Origin: Coriaria nepalensis
Taxonomy: Eukaryota; Streptophyta; Magnoliopsida; Cucurbitales; Coriariaceae
DNA: 64,000 nucleotides
Assembly (NCBI GenBank): GCA_027186245.1
Contig: CP114482.1
Span: forward strand, 3,477,001-3,541,000
Direction of reading: 5' to 3'
Positions within the stretch are counted from its first letter, which is position 1. Each line of letters opens with the position of its first letter. Shown here in pieces: positions 46,406 to 57,449 of this stretch. Under the pieces are notes generated by a model. That model did no database searches. It saw only the letters and a list, made by a program, of their open reading frames with translations, and had not been told where the DNA came from. The translations under genes and the position numbers were made by a program.

Positions 46406-47555
46406 CTAGACATTCTCCAAATACCACTTGTAGGTATCAACCAACCCATCCCTAAGAGAGATCTTAGGGACCCAACCCAACCCGGCTAGCTTCGAGCTAT
46501 CCATGAGCTTCCTAGGGGTCCCATCCGGCTTGGTCGCGTCCCAAACAAGCTCACCCTCAAACCCCACCACCTCCTTCACCAACTCAGCCAATTCCTTAAT
46601 AGTCACTTCCTTCCCACTCCCCACATTAACATGCCCTAATCCACTATACTCCTCCATCAAGAACACAACTCCATCAGCCAAATCATCGACGTGCAAGAAC
46701 TCCCTTAATGGACTCCCTGTTCCCCATACAACAACCTCTTTAGCATTCTTTACTTTAGCTTCATGGAATCTCCTCATCAGTGCTGGTAACACATGAGAAT
46801 TTTCGGGGTGAAAATTGTCATTTGGACCGTATAGATTTGTAGGCATACCGGAAATTGCATCCCAATTGTACTGAATCCGGTAAGCCTGGCACATTTTTAT
46901 GCCGGCGATTTTTGCGACGGCATACCACTCGTTTGTGGGCTCTAATGGTCCGGTAAGCAGTGCGTCTTCAGGAATAGGTTGGGGAGCGAATTTAGGGTAA
47001 ATACAGGAGGAGCCTAAGAAAAGGAGTTTCTTGACGCCATGGCGGTAAGAGGAATCGATAACATTTGTTTGGATTTGGAGGTTGACGGAGATGAAATCGG
47101 CGGGGTAGGTATTGTTGGCGTAGATTCCACCGACTTTAGCAGCGGCTAGGATGACGAATCGTGGCTTCTCAGCGGCGAAGAAGGATTCGACATCAGATTG
47201 GCGAGTCAGGTTGAGTTCGGAGTGGGAGCGGAGGAGGAGATTTGTGAAGCCGAGATGGCGGAGCTTCCGGACAATGGCGGATCCGACGAGGCCGCGGTGG
47301 CCGGCGACGAAGATCTTCGCTGATTTGTCGGAGATGAACGCGGACTCCGCTGCTGCTGTTAACAAATTGAAAAGAGAAAAAGCGAATTAAGATTCGAAAA
47401 TCGCGAAAGCAGAGAGATCAGTGTGTTTGGCAAACGAGAAAGTGAAGGAACATTTTAAAATTTTGAAGAGTGCGAAATCACAATTCTGTTCAGTTTGTTT
47501 CTTCCAAACAAAAAACAGAGAGACAGAGAGTAGTACCATTATCACAGCTTCCCAT
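46406..47555 (-). CDS. GER1: GDP-L-fucose synthase (GDP-4-keto-6-deoxymannose 3,5-epimerase-4-reductase)
   Basis: Cytosolic SDR-family enzyme making GDP-L-fucose from GDP-4-keto-6-deoxy-D-mannose with NADPH, feeding cell-wall and glycoprotein fucosylation. Seen: Rossmann motif [20 protein letters not shown] with the catalytic Ser, and [10 protein letters not shown] with the YxxxK pair, then [10 protein letters not shown], closing at KWYLENV and TAG. The main frame has no ATG before the homology (it opens with TTG at 47365), but a TTTCAATTTGTTAACAG acceptor ends at 47356. The ATG lies at 47555 in a 19-nt coding exon (MGSCDN), donor GT at 47536. Joining 47537-47555 to 46406-47355 gives 322 residues, the usual size. 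The split is inferred. GER1 versus GER2 is not resolved; the symbol is generic. Confidence 0.93.
47356..47536 (-). other. Predicted 181-bp intron of the GDP-fucose synthase gene
   Basis: Donor GTACTA at 47536, pyrimidine-rich end and acceptor TTAACAG at 47356. The acceptor is followed by CAGCAG, a tandem NAGNAG site, so use of the next AG would drop one Ala from the variable N-terminus without changing frame. The donor is weak beyond the GT. Confidence 0.6.
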
Positions 47556-47599
47556 TGCTACTACATTCTGCGAATCTCGTATCCAGCCTTCTTAACTGC

Positions 47600-47629
47600 C
47601 AGAGAGAGAGAGAGAGAGAGAGAGAGATA
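47600..47629. repeat. (GA)n microsatellite in the 5' leader/promoter
   Basis: About 14 GA units lie ~45 bp upstream of the predicted ATG of the GDP-fucose synthase gene. GA/CT repeats are common in plant 5' leaders and can bind BPC/GAGA-type factors; a regulatory role here is inference. Confidence 0.9.
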
Positions 47630-47639
47630 TGATGTGGCT

Positions 47640-49490
47640 TCGAGATTCACAAATCGTTGAATTTGAAACGTTGGGCTTGGGGGTTGACTAAAACAACGGG
47701 CCAGGGCTGTTCAATGGAATGGGCCTGGACTTGTCGAGACGTGTAATTTACTAGCACACTAATAATCCATAATATGAAGATAACACGTATTAAATAAATT
47801 CAGAATATAGTCCGATATACATAAATAGATGTCCTTATAAATAATATGGAAAAAAAGTGTGATGGATAGGAGCTGAAATATTATGTCTTGAAAAAAAATA
47901 GATTAGAGAGAATATTAATTAAATAAATTGACTTAATAATAAAATTAGATACTAAAGTCATTTCTTAATTATGTAGAATATATTGAAATTAATAAATTGA
48001 TTATTTATTTTAAGGTTAAAAATATTTCAAATTCTTATAATTTTTATTTTTATATGTTAATTTTAATTTTGATTATGAAGATTATTGACATAATTATAAC
48101 TATGACTTTCTACTATATTAGAAAGTATAGTATTAGAAATGTGAAAATTATATGAAGAGATGCAAAGTTGAAATATAATAAAGATATGAGATCAAAATAC
48201 ATACAGGAGAGACGAAAGCTAAGAGTAAAATGAGAAATAAGGGTTCCTTATTTTTAGATGTTTTTTTTTCTTTTCTTTTTTACTAATAGAAAAAAAATAA
48301 CTTAAATAGTTATGAAATAATATTTTTTTTTCATTATCGTAATATTTTGTGTCTATCATAGATTTTCAAATTCAAATTCATTTACGTAAGATTATAATCT
48401 TATCAAATAAAAATCATGATAAGATTATAGTGATTATAATGATTATCATTATGATAAGATTTAATTAAAATATTAAATTGATTATGGATTGATGATATTT
48501 TAGAAAATTGTTGTAAAATATAGAATGAATGTATTTTTAGAAATTGTTGTTACGGAGAATGTAGGTATTTTAGAAAGTTTGACGATAAAATTACCATGTG
48601 GCATAGTGTAGGAAGTTGAAAATGCATGTTTGATGCAATTATGTGCATAAATCAACTTCTACTATATATTATATAACCTTCTTCTTTTCTATATATATAT
48701 ATATACATATATATTATTTTTTTTATTGACCGAACTTGCTAATTCAACGAGACACATAAAATTTCATAAACAAGGTATCCTTTCTTAGAAAGTTTTGTCA
48801 TTCTAGGCTGCCTAACTTAAAATTGTAAGTTGATACCACATATGTAACTCTGTGACCACCAATATGTTTACAATAACAAAAATGATATGTTTGGTTTGAT
48901 TCTTTGAGTGAAATAAGAATGAGAATGATGATCTTACTCTATCGGTTTGGTTGCAGAGGGATTGAGTAAAAAAAAAATCATTTTTGACTATAGTTTTAAC
49001 TAAATCCCACGTTTGGTTATCTTAAATTTCAAAAATTTACATAAGGGCAACATCAAAATTTAAATAATATAGAACAAAACTCGCGTAGATCAATGAACAA
49101 ATATATTCCTATCGAAATATCATTATTTCAAACGGAATGGATGAATCATTTTTTCATTCAACGGAGAATTGAAAACTTATTCCCACTTCATCATGAAATT
49201 AAACCAAACAACTAAACAATACATATTTTTATTTTATTCCCACTCAAAAAATAAAAAGGGTTAGTAATACTTTTAGGCACTGTATAGTTCATCTTTTACG
49301 AATTCATCATTGTGTAGTTTTCAGCCAACCTTTTAGTTATTGTATTGCTAAAATCAAACTTTTTAATCCACACGATAGTTTTTCAAGCCACTAATGCTGA
49401 CATGTCGAATTTTTAACACATCAGCATGAATTAACTGATGACACGTGTAAATTTCCTTGTCAGTAAATACGTCAAAAATAATAGAACCTA
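47640..49490. other. GDP-fucose synthase promoter side, then AT-rich intergenic
   Basis: No gene recognised. 47640-47760 is the likely promoter. The rest is AT-rich with poly-T runs, an (AT)n patch at about 48690-48715, and a stretch at 49270-49490 with acatcagcat/gacacgtgt-like text that looks like a dispersed repeat. It ends where Tat-like sequence begins at about 49490. Confidence 0.4.
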
Positions 49491-52400
49491 GAGAGACAAC
49501 AATGGAAAGGCCACCGCTAGAGAGGTCCGACTCAGTTTCATCTATAGAAACCCTCAATATCATATTAAATTAGTTTGTGTAACCAAAGGATCATGTTCTT
49601 GCTGATTGAGCCTCTCTTGTCAAGGGATCTATAGAAAGTACGAATGGCCGATATGATTGTTGAATTAATGGCTCTTCCCTCCGATGATGTAAGACGACAA
49701 TTTGATATCAGCGTCTTGGAGGCCATCTTAGACAAAGTCAATTCTAACTTTGAGGTTGAGGAAGGTGAAGTCACATGGTTAATCAATCTAGAAACAAGTG
49801 ACAAAAGGGAAATATTGATCAAATCAGTTCCTGTGCACCTTAATAGTAATGTTGTGACACTATCCTCCAACTTTCAATCTTGGCTCGATATTACTGAAGA
49901 AGGTCAACTAGGAGAAAGCGATGAAGAAACTTTACTCGAACTTCCATCGACCCACAAGATTGATGAATCGATCACTTTCATCGAAGTGACTATTAAGGCA
50001 AATGGATCTGAGAGGGTTATCTTTGAAAAACCTTCTACCCAAATGCCCTACCACTTTAAGCCCTTATACATTGAAATCCACTTAGAATGTGTTCCCGTCA
50101 ACTAAACTTTGGTGGATAATGAGACGACAGTTAACATTTTTTGGTATAATATGATGCGGGTCCTCGACAAGTCTTTTAAATGTTTAATCCCAATAGAGGT
50201 CACCGTCAGCAATTTCATAGGTGAAGTTTCTTGGGTTAAAGGCGTCTTACCTTTTGAAATGACAGTAGGCTCGAAAAGCTCACCAACCTCATTCTTTGTT
50301 GTGGACACCATGGCCTCCTATAACGCTCTCTGGGGTGAGACTAGACTCACTCATATGGGTGCATCTCCTCTTCGTTACATCAAGCTTTGTTATTCTTGAA
50401 TGAGGTCAAAGTGAAGACAATCAAGGCCAAGGCTCGCCCTTTTAAGGCCACATCGCATGTTGTAGAAGTTGCTTTTGATGAGTAGTCCATCAGCCATATC
50501 ATATGTTGTAGAAGCTACTTTCTACAAGTAGTTTGTCGGCCCCGTTAAGGTGGAGAAGAAATAAGGTAAACCAATAGGTATTATCTCTACTTCATAGTGG
50601 CCGTTGACTGATGAAGAATCATACTATTTTGCTGGACAACCCTTGGTTTTAGTGGTAATTCGGCTGCCTTCGGCATAACAGGTAATCGATGAAGTACCAT
50701 GATAGGTCCATCGATACGATCAGAAGCAGCGGCGCCCATCACTGCCGTTGAAAGAAAGTTTTCAGCCTTGAAGTCATTGGAATACCTTTGCGGCCGAATG
50801 GACAAGGACGACATTAGTTTGAACACAGAGTAGTTAGATTTGGTACTAGCCAAGTTAGATGATCTGTGAGCCAATGTACATGACCCTCAAATAGAAATAA
50901 ATTTAGGATCGGCTGAAGATGTTTGGAAGATCTATATTAGTAGTTGTCTTCCAACAACTATGCAAATGGAAGACAACATAAAATTACTTTTAGAGTATTC
51001 AGAGTGATTAACATAGGATTACCATGAAATGTTCAACTTAGATCAGTCATTGGTTGAACACATATTACCAATCAAGCCTATTTTTTAACCTTCTAATAAC
51101 CTCCTCGTCGGATGTTAACAGAGGCAACCTTAAAAGTGAAAGAGGAAGTGGAATGGCTACATAAGGCCGAATTCATACGAACGTCTAGATACTTTGAGTG
51201 GATTTCGAACATCTTTCGGTCTGAAGAAAGAACGAAAAACTAATAGTATGCATCGATTTTCAGAACATTATCTCTACCACCAATAAGGATGAATTTCCAA
51301 TGCCCATTGCCGACTTGCTTGTGGATGAGACCGTTTGACATGAGTTATTGTCATTCATAGAGTACCATTTGGGATATAATCAAATTTTCATTGCCCAAGA
51401 AGATATACGTAAGACTATGTTTCCCGACATAATTAGAGTATTTGAATGGGTAGCAATGTCATTCGGATTCAAGAATGTCGGGGCTACTTATCAAAGGGCA
51501 ATGAACGTTATCTTCCATGACCTCATTTAAAACCAGAGGTCTACATTGATTATATTATTTTTAAGTTGGTCAAATCATCAAATTATATGGAGGATTTACA
51601 GAAAATATGTATTTGGGGTAACTATCATGAATTTCTTGGTATTTTTAGTGCACAAAAGAGGCATTCCCTCCTCGAAATAAGAAATAACTTCTAAGGTCTC
51701 TCGGCTATATTAACTTACTTCAGTAGTTTATTTCAAATTTGTCCTGAAAAATAAAGGTGTTTAGTTTGGATCCTAAAGTTGTAAGGATTAAATGAGTTTC
51801 GTTGGTCATCTAAGCATTTAGCCACTTTCGATGAAATTAAACATTATCTTATGACTCTTCTTATGTTGGCACCTGCGGTCAAGGGTAGATCGTCTTTATT
51901 ATATATTTCGGCCAGTAAAGATACTTGCACAAGAGCAAGTGGTATACTACTTAAGTCGGATTTTACGGCCGACCGAAATTAGACATTCTCCAATAGCAAA
52001 ACTATGTTTGGCACTATTCTTTGTGAAACCAAATTACGGCATTATTTGTTAAACACCTAAGTGCTCATAATTGCCCATACAAACCTCGTAGAAAATACAT
52101 TTTATCTCAGCCTATTTTGAAAGGCCGATTGAGTAAATAGGCACTTTCTTTAGCGGAATTTTGTCTTTAATACATTCCTTAAAGGGTTGTCAAAGGGAAA
52201 GCTGTAGCATATTTTCTAGTTGATCATCCGTTGATCAATCATATGTTGGTAGACTTTGATGACACCTTCGAAGTACTTTCATCTGAAAATCAGCCATGAC
52301 AATTGCATTTAGATGGATCTAGCACAAAGGCAATGGATATTGCTAGTATAGTTATCAAAAAGCCCCAAGAGACGAGTAATACATGGTCTTTCCAATTGAA

Positions 52401-53960
52401 ATTTCCATGTATCAATAATTAAGCCAAATATAGAGCACTAGTTATCAAATTGGAACTCCTTGTTTATTGCCACAATCCAAACTGCTTTATAGTGAGTACA
52501 AATGCACTAATCCAAACCTGATTGGATATTTCGTCATTGCCACCCAGTTGTTGGACAATTTTGAGACTTGAAGTCTCACTCATATTTCTTGGTCTTACAA
52601 CACTGAGGTAAATTGCCTAGCTCAACTAGCCTTAAGACTACAACTCATAGATGGGATTTCTTAGACGATTGTTTTTTATGAGAGGTTACATTCTTACCTC
52701 TCATCTTAAGAATTGAAGTTTTCCGTCTTTAATGTAGAAAGGCCTAATTCCAACGACTGGAGAATGTCACTAATTTAGTATCTTGAAAATCCTCATGAAA
52801 TTTTTCCTTGATAAATATATCATTTAGCCTTACAACTTTATGTTGTAGGAAGGAGAACTCTACCAATGAGGCCAAGATGGTTTACTCCTCATATGCTTGT
52901 GCCTCGTAGAAAGGATATATGTAATGAAGGAGATTTATAAAGGTTTGTGCGGCACTCATCAAGCTGGAAGAAAGATATAGTGATAGATCCATTGCCACAA
53001 CTTTTATTGGCCAACTATCTTAAAAGACTGCATACGATATGCTGCTAGTTTTCGAGCATGCCAAAGGTTTGGCCCCCTTCAAAGATAACCCATTTCTGAA
53101 ATGAGCCCAATAGTCAAACCATGACCCTTCTGTGGATGCAATCGAATAGAATCATTCGGAATCAAGAAAACTCCACACCCAAATTTTTGTGGCTACAGAT
53201 TATTTCACTAAGTAGGTCGAAGCTACTCCCCTAAAGAAGGTAGATAAGACTGAATTGATTAACTTCATAAAGAACATATCATCATCCCTTTTAATGTACT
53301 GAAGACCATAACAATTGATAATGCCACGACTTTCACCAGAATTTAGATTAATGAATTTGTGAAAGAGTACGAGTTCAAGCTATTGACTTTTACCCCATAT
53401 TATACACAAGTTAATAGGCATGTTGAATATACCAATAAAGTTATAGTTAGCCCGATCAAGAAAATTATTTGTGATAATCTAAGATCTTGGCATGATATGT
53501 TAGGCCCGACTCTTTGGGGGTGTCAAGTTGCCAAGAAAACTGGAACTTCTGTTACACCCTTCTCTTTAGTGTACAATCATGAGTTTATCCTTCCAATGGA
53601 GTTGAAAAATAAGTCTTGAAGCGTAGCCCTGTAGAGGTTATGCAAATCGATTTGGAAGATTTGGAAGTTAATCATTTACAAGCAGTCGATAATATGGCTA
53701 TGCATAAAAACCAAGAAATCATGGCCTATAATAAAAAAGTGAAGGCTATATCATTCGATGCCATTGACTTGGTGTGGAAAGTGATTATGCTATGGAAAAA
53801 ATGGTCACCTAATTAGGAAGGTCTATTTCGGATATGAGATGTTTTCAACAACAATGCATATTGGTTGGAAAGCTTAGATGGTTTATTGGATTATAAATCA
53901 ATCAATGGCATCTATTTGAAGCCTTATTGGCTGACCTTGTTTGAAGCTTAGATGAGATTT
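49490..53960 (+). pseudogene. Tat-like Ty3/gypsy pol, copy A (5'-truncated)
   Basis: Order and motifs: a spacer with an acidic ORF (49644-50105); protease at about 50100-50400 (LVDNETTVNI, then FFVVDTMASYNAL); reverse transcriptase at about 51110-51600 (VCIDFQN, DEFPMPIADLLVD, SFIEYHLGYNQIFIAQED, the YxDD box reading YIDY); RNase H at about 52300-52650 (LHLDGSSTKAM); integrase at about 52900-53820 (TFTPYYTQVNRHVEYTNKVI). Stops and frame changes are frequent. Gag is missing: homology to copy B starts abruptly at about 49490 (acaacaatggaaagg). The protease Asp is kept but the following Gly is Glu. Confidence 0.8.
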
Positions 53961-54830
53961 TACAAAGATGCTTTTTTTGATTACTCGTGATGGTGAACTA
54001 AGTCAAAGAGAGAAAGATGGGGTAAAAACATTTGAAGAACAATCAATTTTCGACTATATGAACTAAAAATGCACTTGGGAAACCACCTACTGTCAACTAC
54101 ATTGGCCGAAAATGTCATTCAAATAAACAAACGATTTCAATCAAGATTAACCAAAATATCTTTGAGGAGACCCAAAAATTTTTACCGTATTAGTGTTTGT
54201 ACCTTGGCCGAAAATTCTTATAAGGAAACAACAATTTTCATCCATGTTGGCTAAAAATGTCTTAAATAACCTAAAAATTTCGGTCATTTGGTATTTAAAG
54301 CTTGTCATAAATTTCTTATCGGAAAGTAACAAATTTTTCAGCCATGTTGACCGAAAATCTGTTTAGGATGCTAGGATTTTTGGCCAAAAATCCTTCCCAT
54401 ATGTTTAATGGCTAAAAATTGTCATGAGAGGACCTATTAATTCGACTAATTATGTGTCTTTTAGGGAAATTGGCCAAAATAATTATGAAATATAACTAAT
54501 TTCTTGATCGATTTGTATTAAATCCTAAAACAATTTCACATAATCTTTTTGGGGATATTATTAGGAAGAAAATATTATTTTATGAGAGTTGTTGGATTTG
54601 TTTACATTTTCAACAGACTATAAATCGGTAAGTTCCAAATCTTTAGCCAATTAAACTAAAACTTTATTAATGATTGGGACATGCAATAAATTATTTTGTG
54701 GCTTTTAGATCAACCGAGACGATAGAAATTACATCGGAATTATTTTTTTCAACCATTCTAGCCAAAAAATAAATTAAAAAATAATAATAATAAATAAAAA
54801 TTACAATCATCTAATCTAAAGAAGATAGTA
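53960..54830 (+). other. Post-pol non-coding region of Tat copy A
   Basis: No coding sequence recognised. The motif ttggccgaaaat and variants (ggctaaaaat, gaccgaaaat) recur at least ten times between 54100 and 54480, about every 60-70 bp. Such motif-rich spacers are usual between integrase and the 3' LTR in large Tat elements. Confidence 0.5.
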
Positions 54831-54836
54831 TTGATG

Positions 54837-55674
54837 TCAAGTAGTGCCACATTTGGTCGAGGCCGCTAAGATTCCCATACTATGGTGATTTTCAACAAAA
54901 GTTTGCAGGCGGGACATTATGGCAGCCGATCGGTTCATCTTTGTAATTTGTTGGAGATATGAAACTTTAAGGTCAGTCAATGTCACTTGGGCATCAAACC
55001 ATTTCGATTTTAAATCCTCCAATCTCACCTCAAGATCGACTATCTGCGAGTTGAGATTATTATACTCTGAACTTGGATACGACCCTGAATCTCCTGGATT
55101 CTGGACCTCTTCTTGTCCAAATTATTTAATTTTATGGTGATGCTGGACTAAAAAGTCAAGAGCTCATAAGCGGGTTTTCGTCTATTCTTGGTGAAGCGAG
55201 GTGAGTCTCTTTGTGAAGCGAGGTGAGTCTCTTTACTTCATCCAAAATCCTCTTAAAGTGGATTTAGATTTGGCCACTTACTTTGCCAAAATAGACTAGC
55301 TTACAAAGATTAGTTAGAGATACGTTTAAAGAAGGGTCATGTGGAGCGGAGGATTGCCTTTGTTTGAAGAACGAGTCAAGCCTGACCTTGAATGGACCGA
55401 GCTCTTAGGGAAGATTGATCAGTTTGAAGGTCACATAAAAAGGGGGAGAACTTTGAAGTTACAAGTAATTAATTATTGCATCAAAGTTAAGGTCGTTAGG
55501 GATCAATTTGTTTCCTTCGGCCATATCATTGAAAGATATGTCGAGGTGGCTCATAAGATGAGAAGCTCGATGGGATGAAGATGAACTATCTTTGGAAGAG
55601 TCGGCATAAATTTGCATTGGGTTGGAAAGATTCGAACTTTTCACCATTTCTAGTTCTTCAGGATCTTCTTCCAT
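54837..55674 (-). pseudogene. Antisense coiled-coil ORF of the Tat-like element (aORF), decayed
   Basis: Opposite in sense to pol and downstream of integrase. It begins MEEDPEELEMVKSSNLSNPM at 55674 and runs open to 55459. After stops and shifts it continues through coiled-coil text (LDKKRSRIQEIQGRIQVQS near 55100, then NSQIVDLEVRLEDLKSKWFD) and ends SMGILAASTKCGTT at 54837. A TATA box lies 40 bp before the ATG. Some Tat-lineage elements (Grande-type) are known to carry an antisense gene in this slot; its function is unknown. A frameshift near 55075 separates the coil halves. The plus-strand ORF at 55339-55578 overlaps it and looks incidental. Confidence 0.55.
55187..55243. repeat. 22-bp tandem duplication inside the antisense ORF
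   Basis: gaagcgaggtgagtctcttt occurs twice in succession (spaced 22 bp), shifting any frame read through it by one base. Confidence 0.8.
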
Positions 55675-55713
55675 TTTCAGAAGGTGTGATTACAATTATT
55701 GAACCAAAGGCTG

Positions 55714-55722
55714 CTATTTATA
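55714..55722 (-). promoter_or_regulatory. TATA box for the antisense ORF
   Basis: The minus strand reads tataaatag in the context ctctataaatagcagcc, a strong plant TATA consensus, placed 40-48 bp upstream of the ATG at 55674. A start ~30 bp downstream would give a leader of about 15-20 nt. Confidence 0.5.
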
Positions 55723-55724
55723 GA

Positions 55725-57265
55725 GTGTAGTGGTCATTAATGTCCCTCATTATTTTGAATTTAATAAGAGAGATTAAAGGGGTTGTATTTCATTAAAAAG
55801 ACATTAATGTCCTTCAAAGAGTATGATATTTCACAACGATTGGTGAGGTGGCAATAAACAGGTCGTAGATCGCTTACACAAGGAACACTCAAGATTCAAT
55901 CTCAAATCGATTGGAGAAAAGATAATTCAGGATCCCACCTAATTAGAGACTTGATTTCATCCCCTAGCATCATGAAGTTCGGCCGAAATGGCGTTTGAAG
56001 AAGCAAAAATCAACCAAACTTATGAATGGTTAAAGGAAAAATCAATTTTCCTAAAAATGTAGCAAAAAATCCTCTTGTAACTTCCTAAATCAGACAAGGG
56101 GAATGGTTAGCATAAAAAGATGGTTTGTTAGAAGAAAAGGCAATCAAAATTCGGCAAACAAAAGAGAAAATTCGGCCAAAGTACATAAGGGTAAAAAAGT
56201 TAATCAAAATTTCCCCAAAAAGTAATGTAAAAAACCATTTCTTCCCCATTTTCGGCTAAGTAAAGTGTGGACGAATTCGAAGCATGATGGCCTGATTCAT
56301 AAGGATTGTTGGTCGAAAAGTAGGAATGAGTAAGGGGGAAGAAGTCAAAATGAACCTAGACACAATAAAGACCACATTCGATCAAAATCTGACCATTGGA
56401 GATTAGATTTCGCTCCAAAAAAGGAGAAATATGGCCCACAAAGTGGATTGTTGTTTCTTGAGCATAGGGTTCAAGCTTTGGCCGGATTTTATTTACCTTT
56501 TTACCATTATGAATGCCCCTAAAATAGAAGGATTGGGTTAAATAAAAATGATCATTCGATCAACCACAATTAATCAAATACAATAGACTAATTATTGGTA
56601 TGTCCGATGCCTATCTTTTTCTTTTTTATTTCTTCGTAAATCAATGTCTTTCTTTTTTTCTTTAGATCCATTCTTAGGAGTATTATTAGTTCAATGGATT
56701 CTCACCTAAGTGTAGTTCATGATTTGTCATTTATAGATAATATATTTTCTCTCTCTACTTTAATCTTCAAAGTCCTTCAATATCTTGTTTATTTATGCCG
56801 TTAGTATTAGACTTAATTTAGATTTAATTTCCTACCTTAATTTAGATATAATGTTATTTATTGTCTTAGTGTAGTTTTTAAATTTAATTATTGATTTAAC
56901 ATTTCTTTTACTTTAACCTATGTTCTGTCTTTTAATTTAGTAGTTGTTAGTTCCTTTAAATTAACAATAGGAGTTAGTTAAATTCACTCCTCAGTAGATA
57001 TGACGAAAAGAATAGAATCTAGATTATTCTCAATCCTTTTGTCCATATTCATAGAAGTTGTATTAATTTTCTTAGTCTCGATCCTTTTGTCCATCTTCAT
57101 AGAAGTTATATTAATTTTCTTAGTTATTCGGCATCACATTTATTTCATTTAATTTTTATAATGTAAAATTCACTTCAAATTTCTGATACACCAGCATTTC
57201 CATTTTCACATCACAATTTCCAAGGCAATAAATTTTATTTGTGGATTTTTCGGAGGTCACCAAAT
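55725..57265 (+). repeat. Apparent LTR shared between Tat copies A and B
   Basis: This ~1.5-kb non-coding segment lies between the antisense ORF of copy A and the primer-binding site and gag of copy B, so by position it includes A's 3' LTR and B's 5' LTR as one unit. A purine tract (taagggggaagaag at about 56330) could be the polypurine tract, which would put the LTR at about 56345-57265. The pyrimidine-rich stretch 56610-56770 and repeats of ttttgtccat-ttcatagaagt (57035-57110) are inside it. No second LTR is available to fix the borders. Confidence 0.4.
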
Positions 57266-57415
57266 TGGCGCGCTTGATGGGACGTAGATTCCACTTGTCA
57301 ACGAGTTGTTCTTGTTCTTTCTAAAATGGTGAGACTTAACCACCGTTTATGCCATAAATTTTCATCGATGGGTTTTCCTGACGTCAACAAATTGGCACGC
57401 CCGATGGGACATTTT
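57265..57415 (+). promoter_or_regulatory. Duplicated primer-binding-site region of Tat copy B
   Basis: The sequence caccaaattggcgcgcttga followed by tgggac (about 57267) recurs as caacaaattggcacgcccga followed by tgggac (about 57384). Both are followed some 50-70 bp later by aatggtg-gac. This is a ~115-bp tandem duplication that leaves two candidate tRNA primer sites. Which one was used cannot be told from the sequence. Confidence 0.55.
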
Positions 57416-57449
57416 ATAAGTGAATTGCTAGTCGTCTACTAAAGCATAA

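Noticed and set aside
46406..47365. Single-exon GDP-fucose synthase starting at 47365
   Set aside because: The first codon is TTG, not ATG, and a splice acceptor lies inside the extra N-terminal residues.
55339..55578. 79-codon plus-strand ORF
   Set aside because: Overlaps the antisense coiled-coil gene, whose frame has a start, a TATA box and a consistent coil. No domain seen on the plus strand, though certainty is limited.
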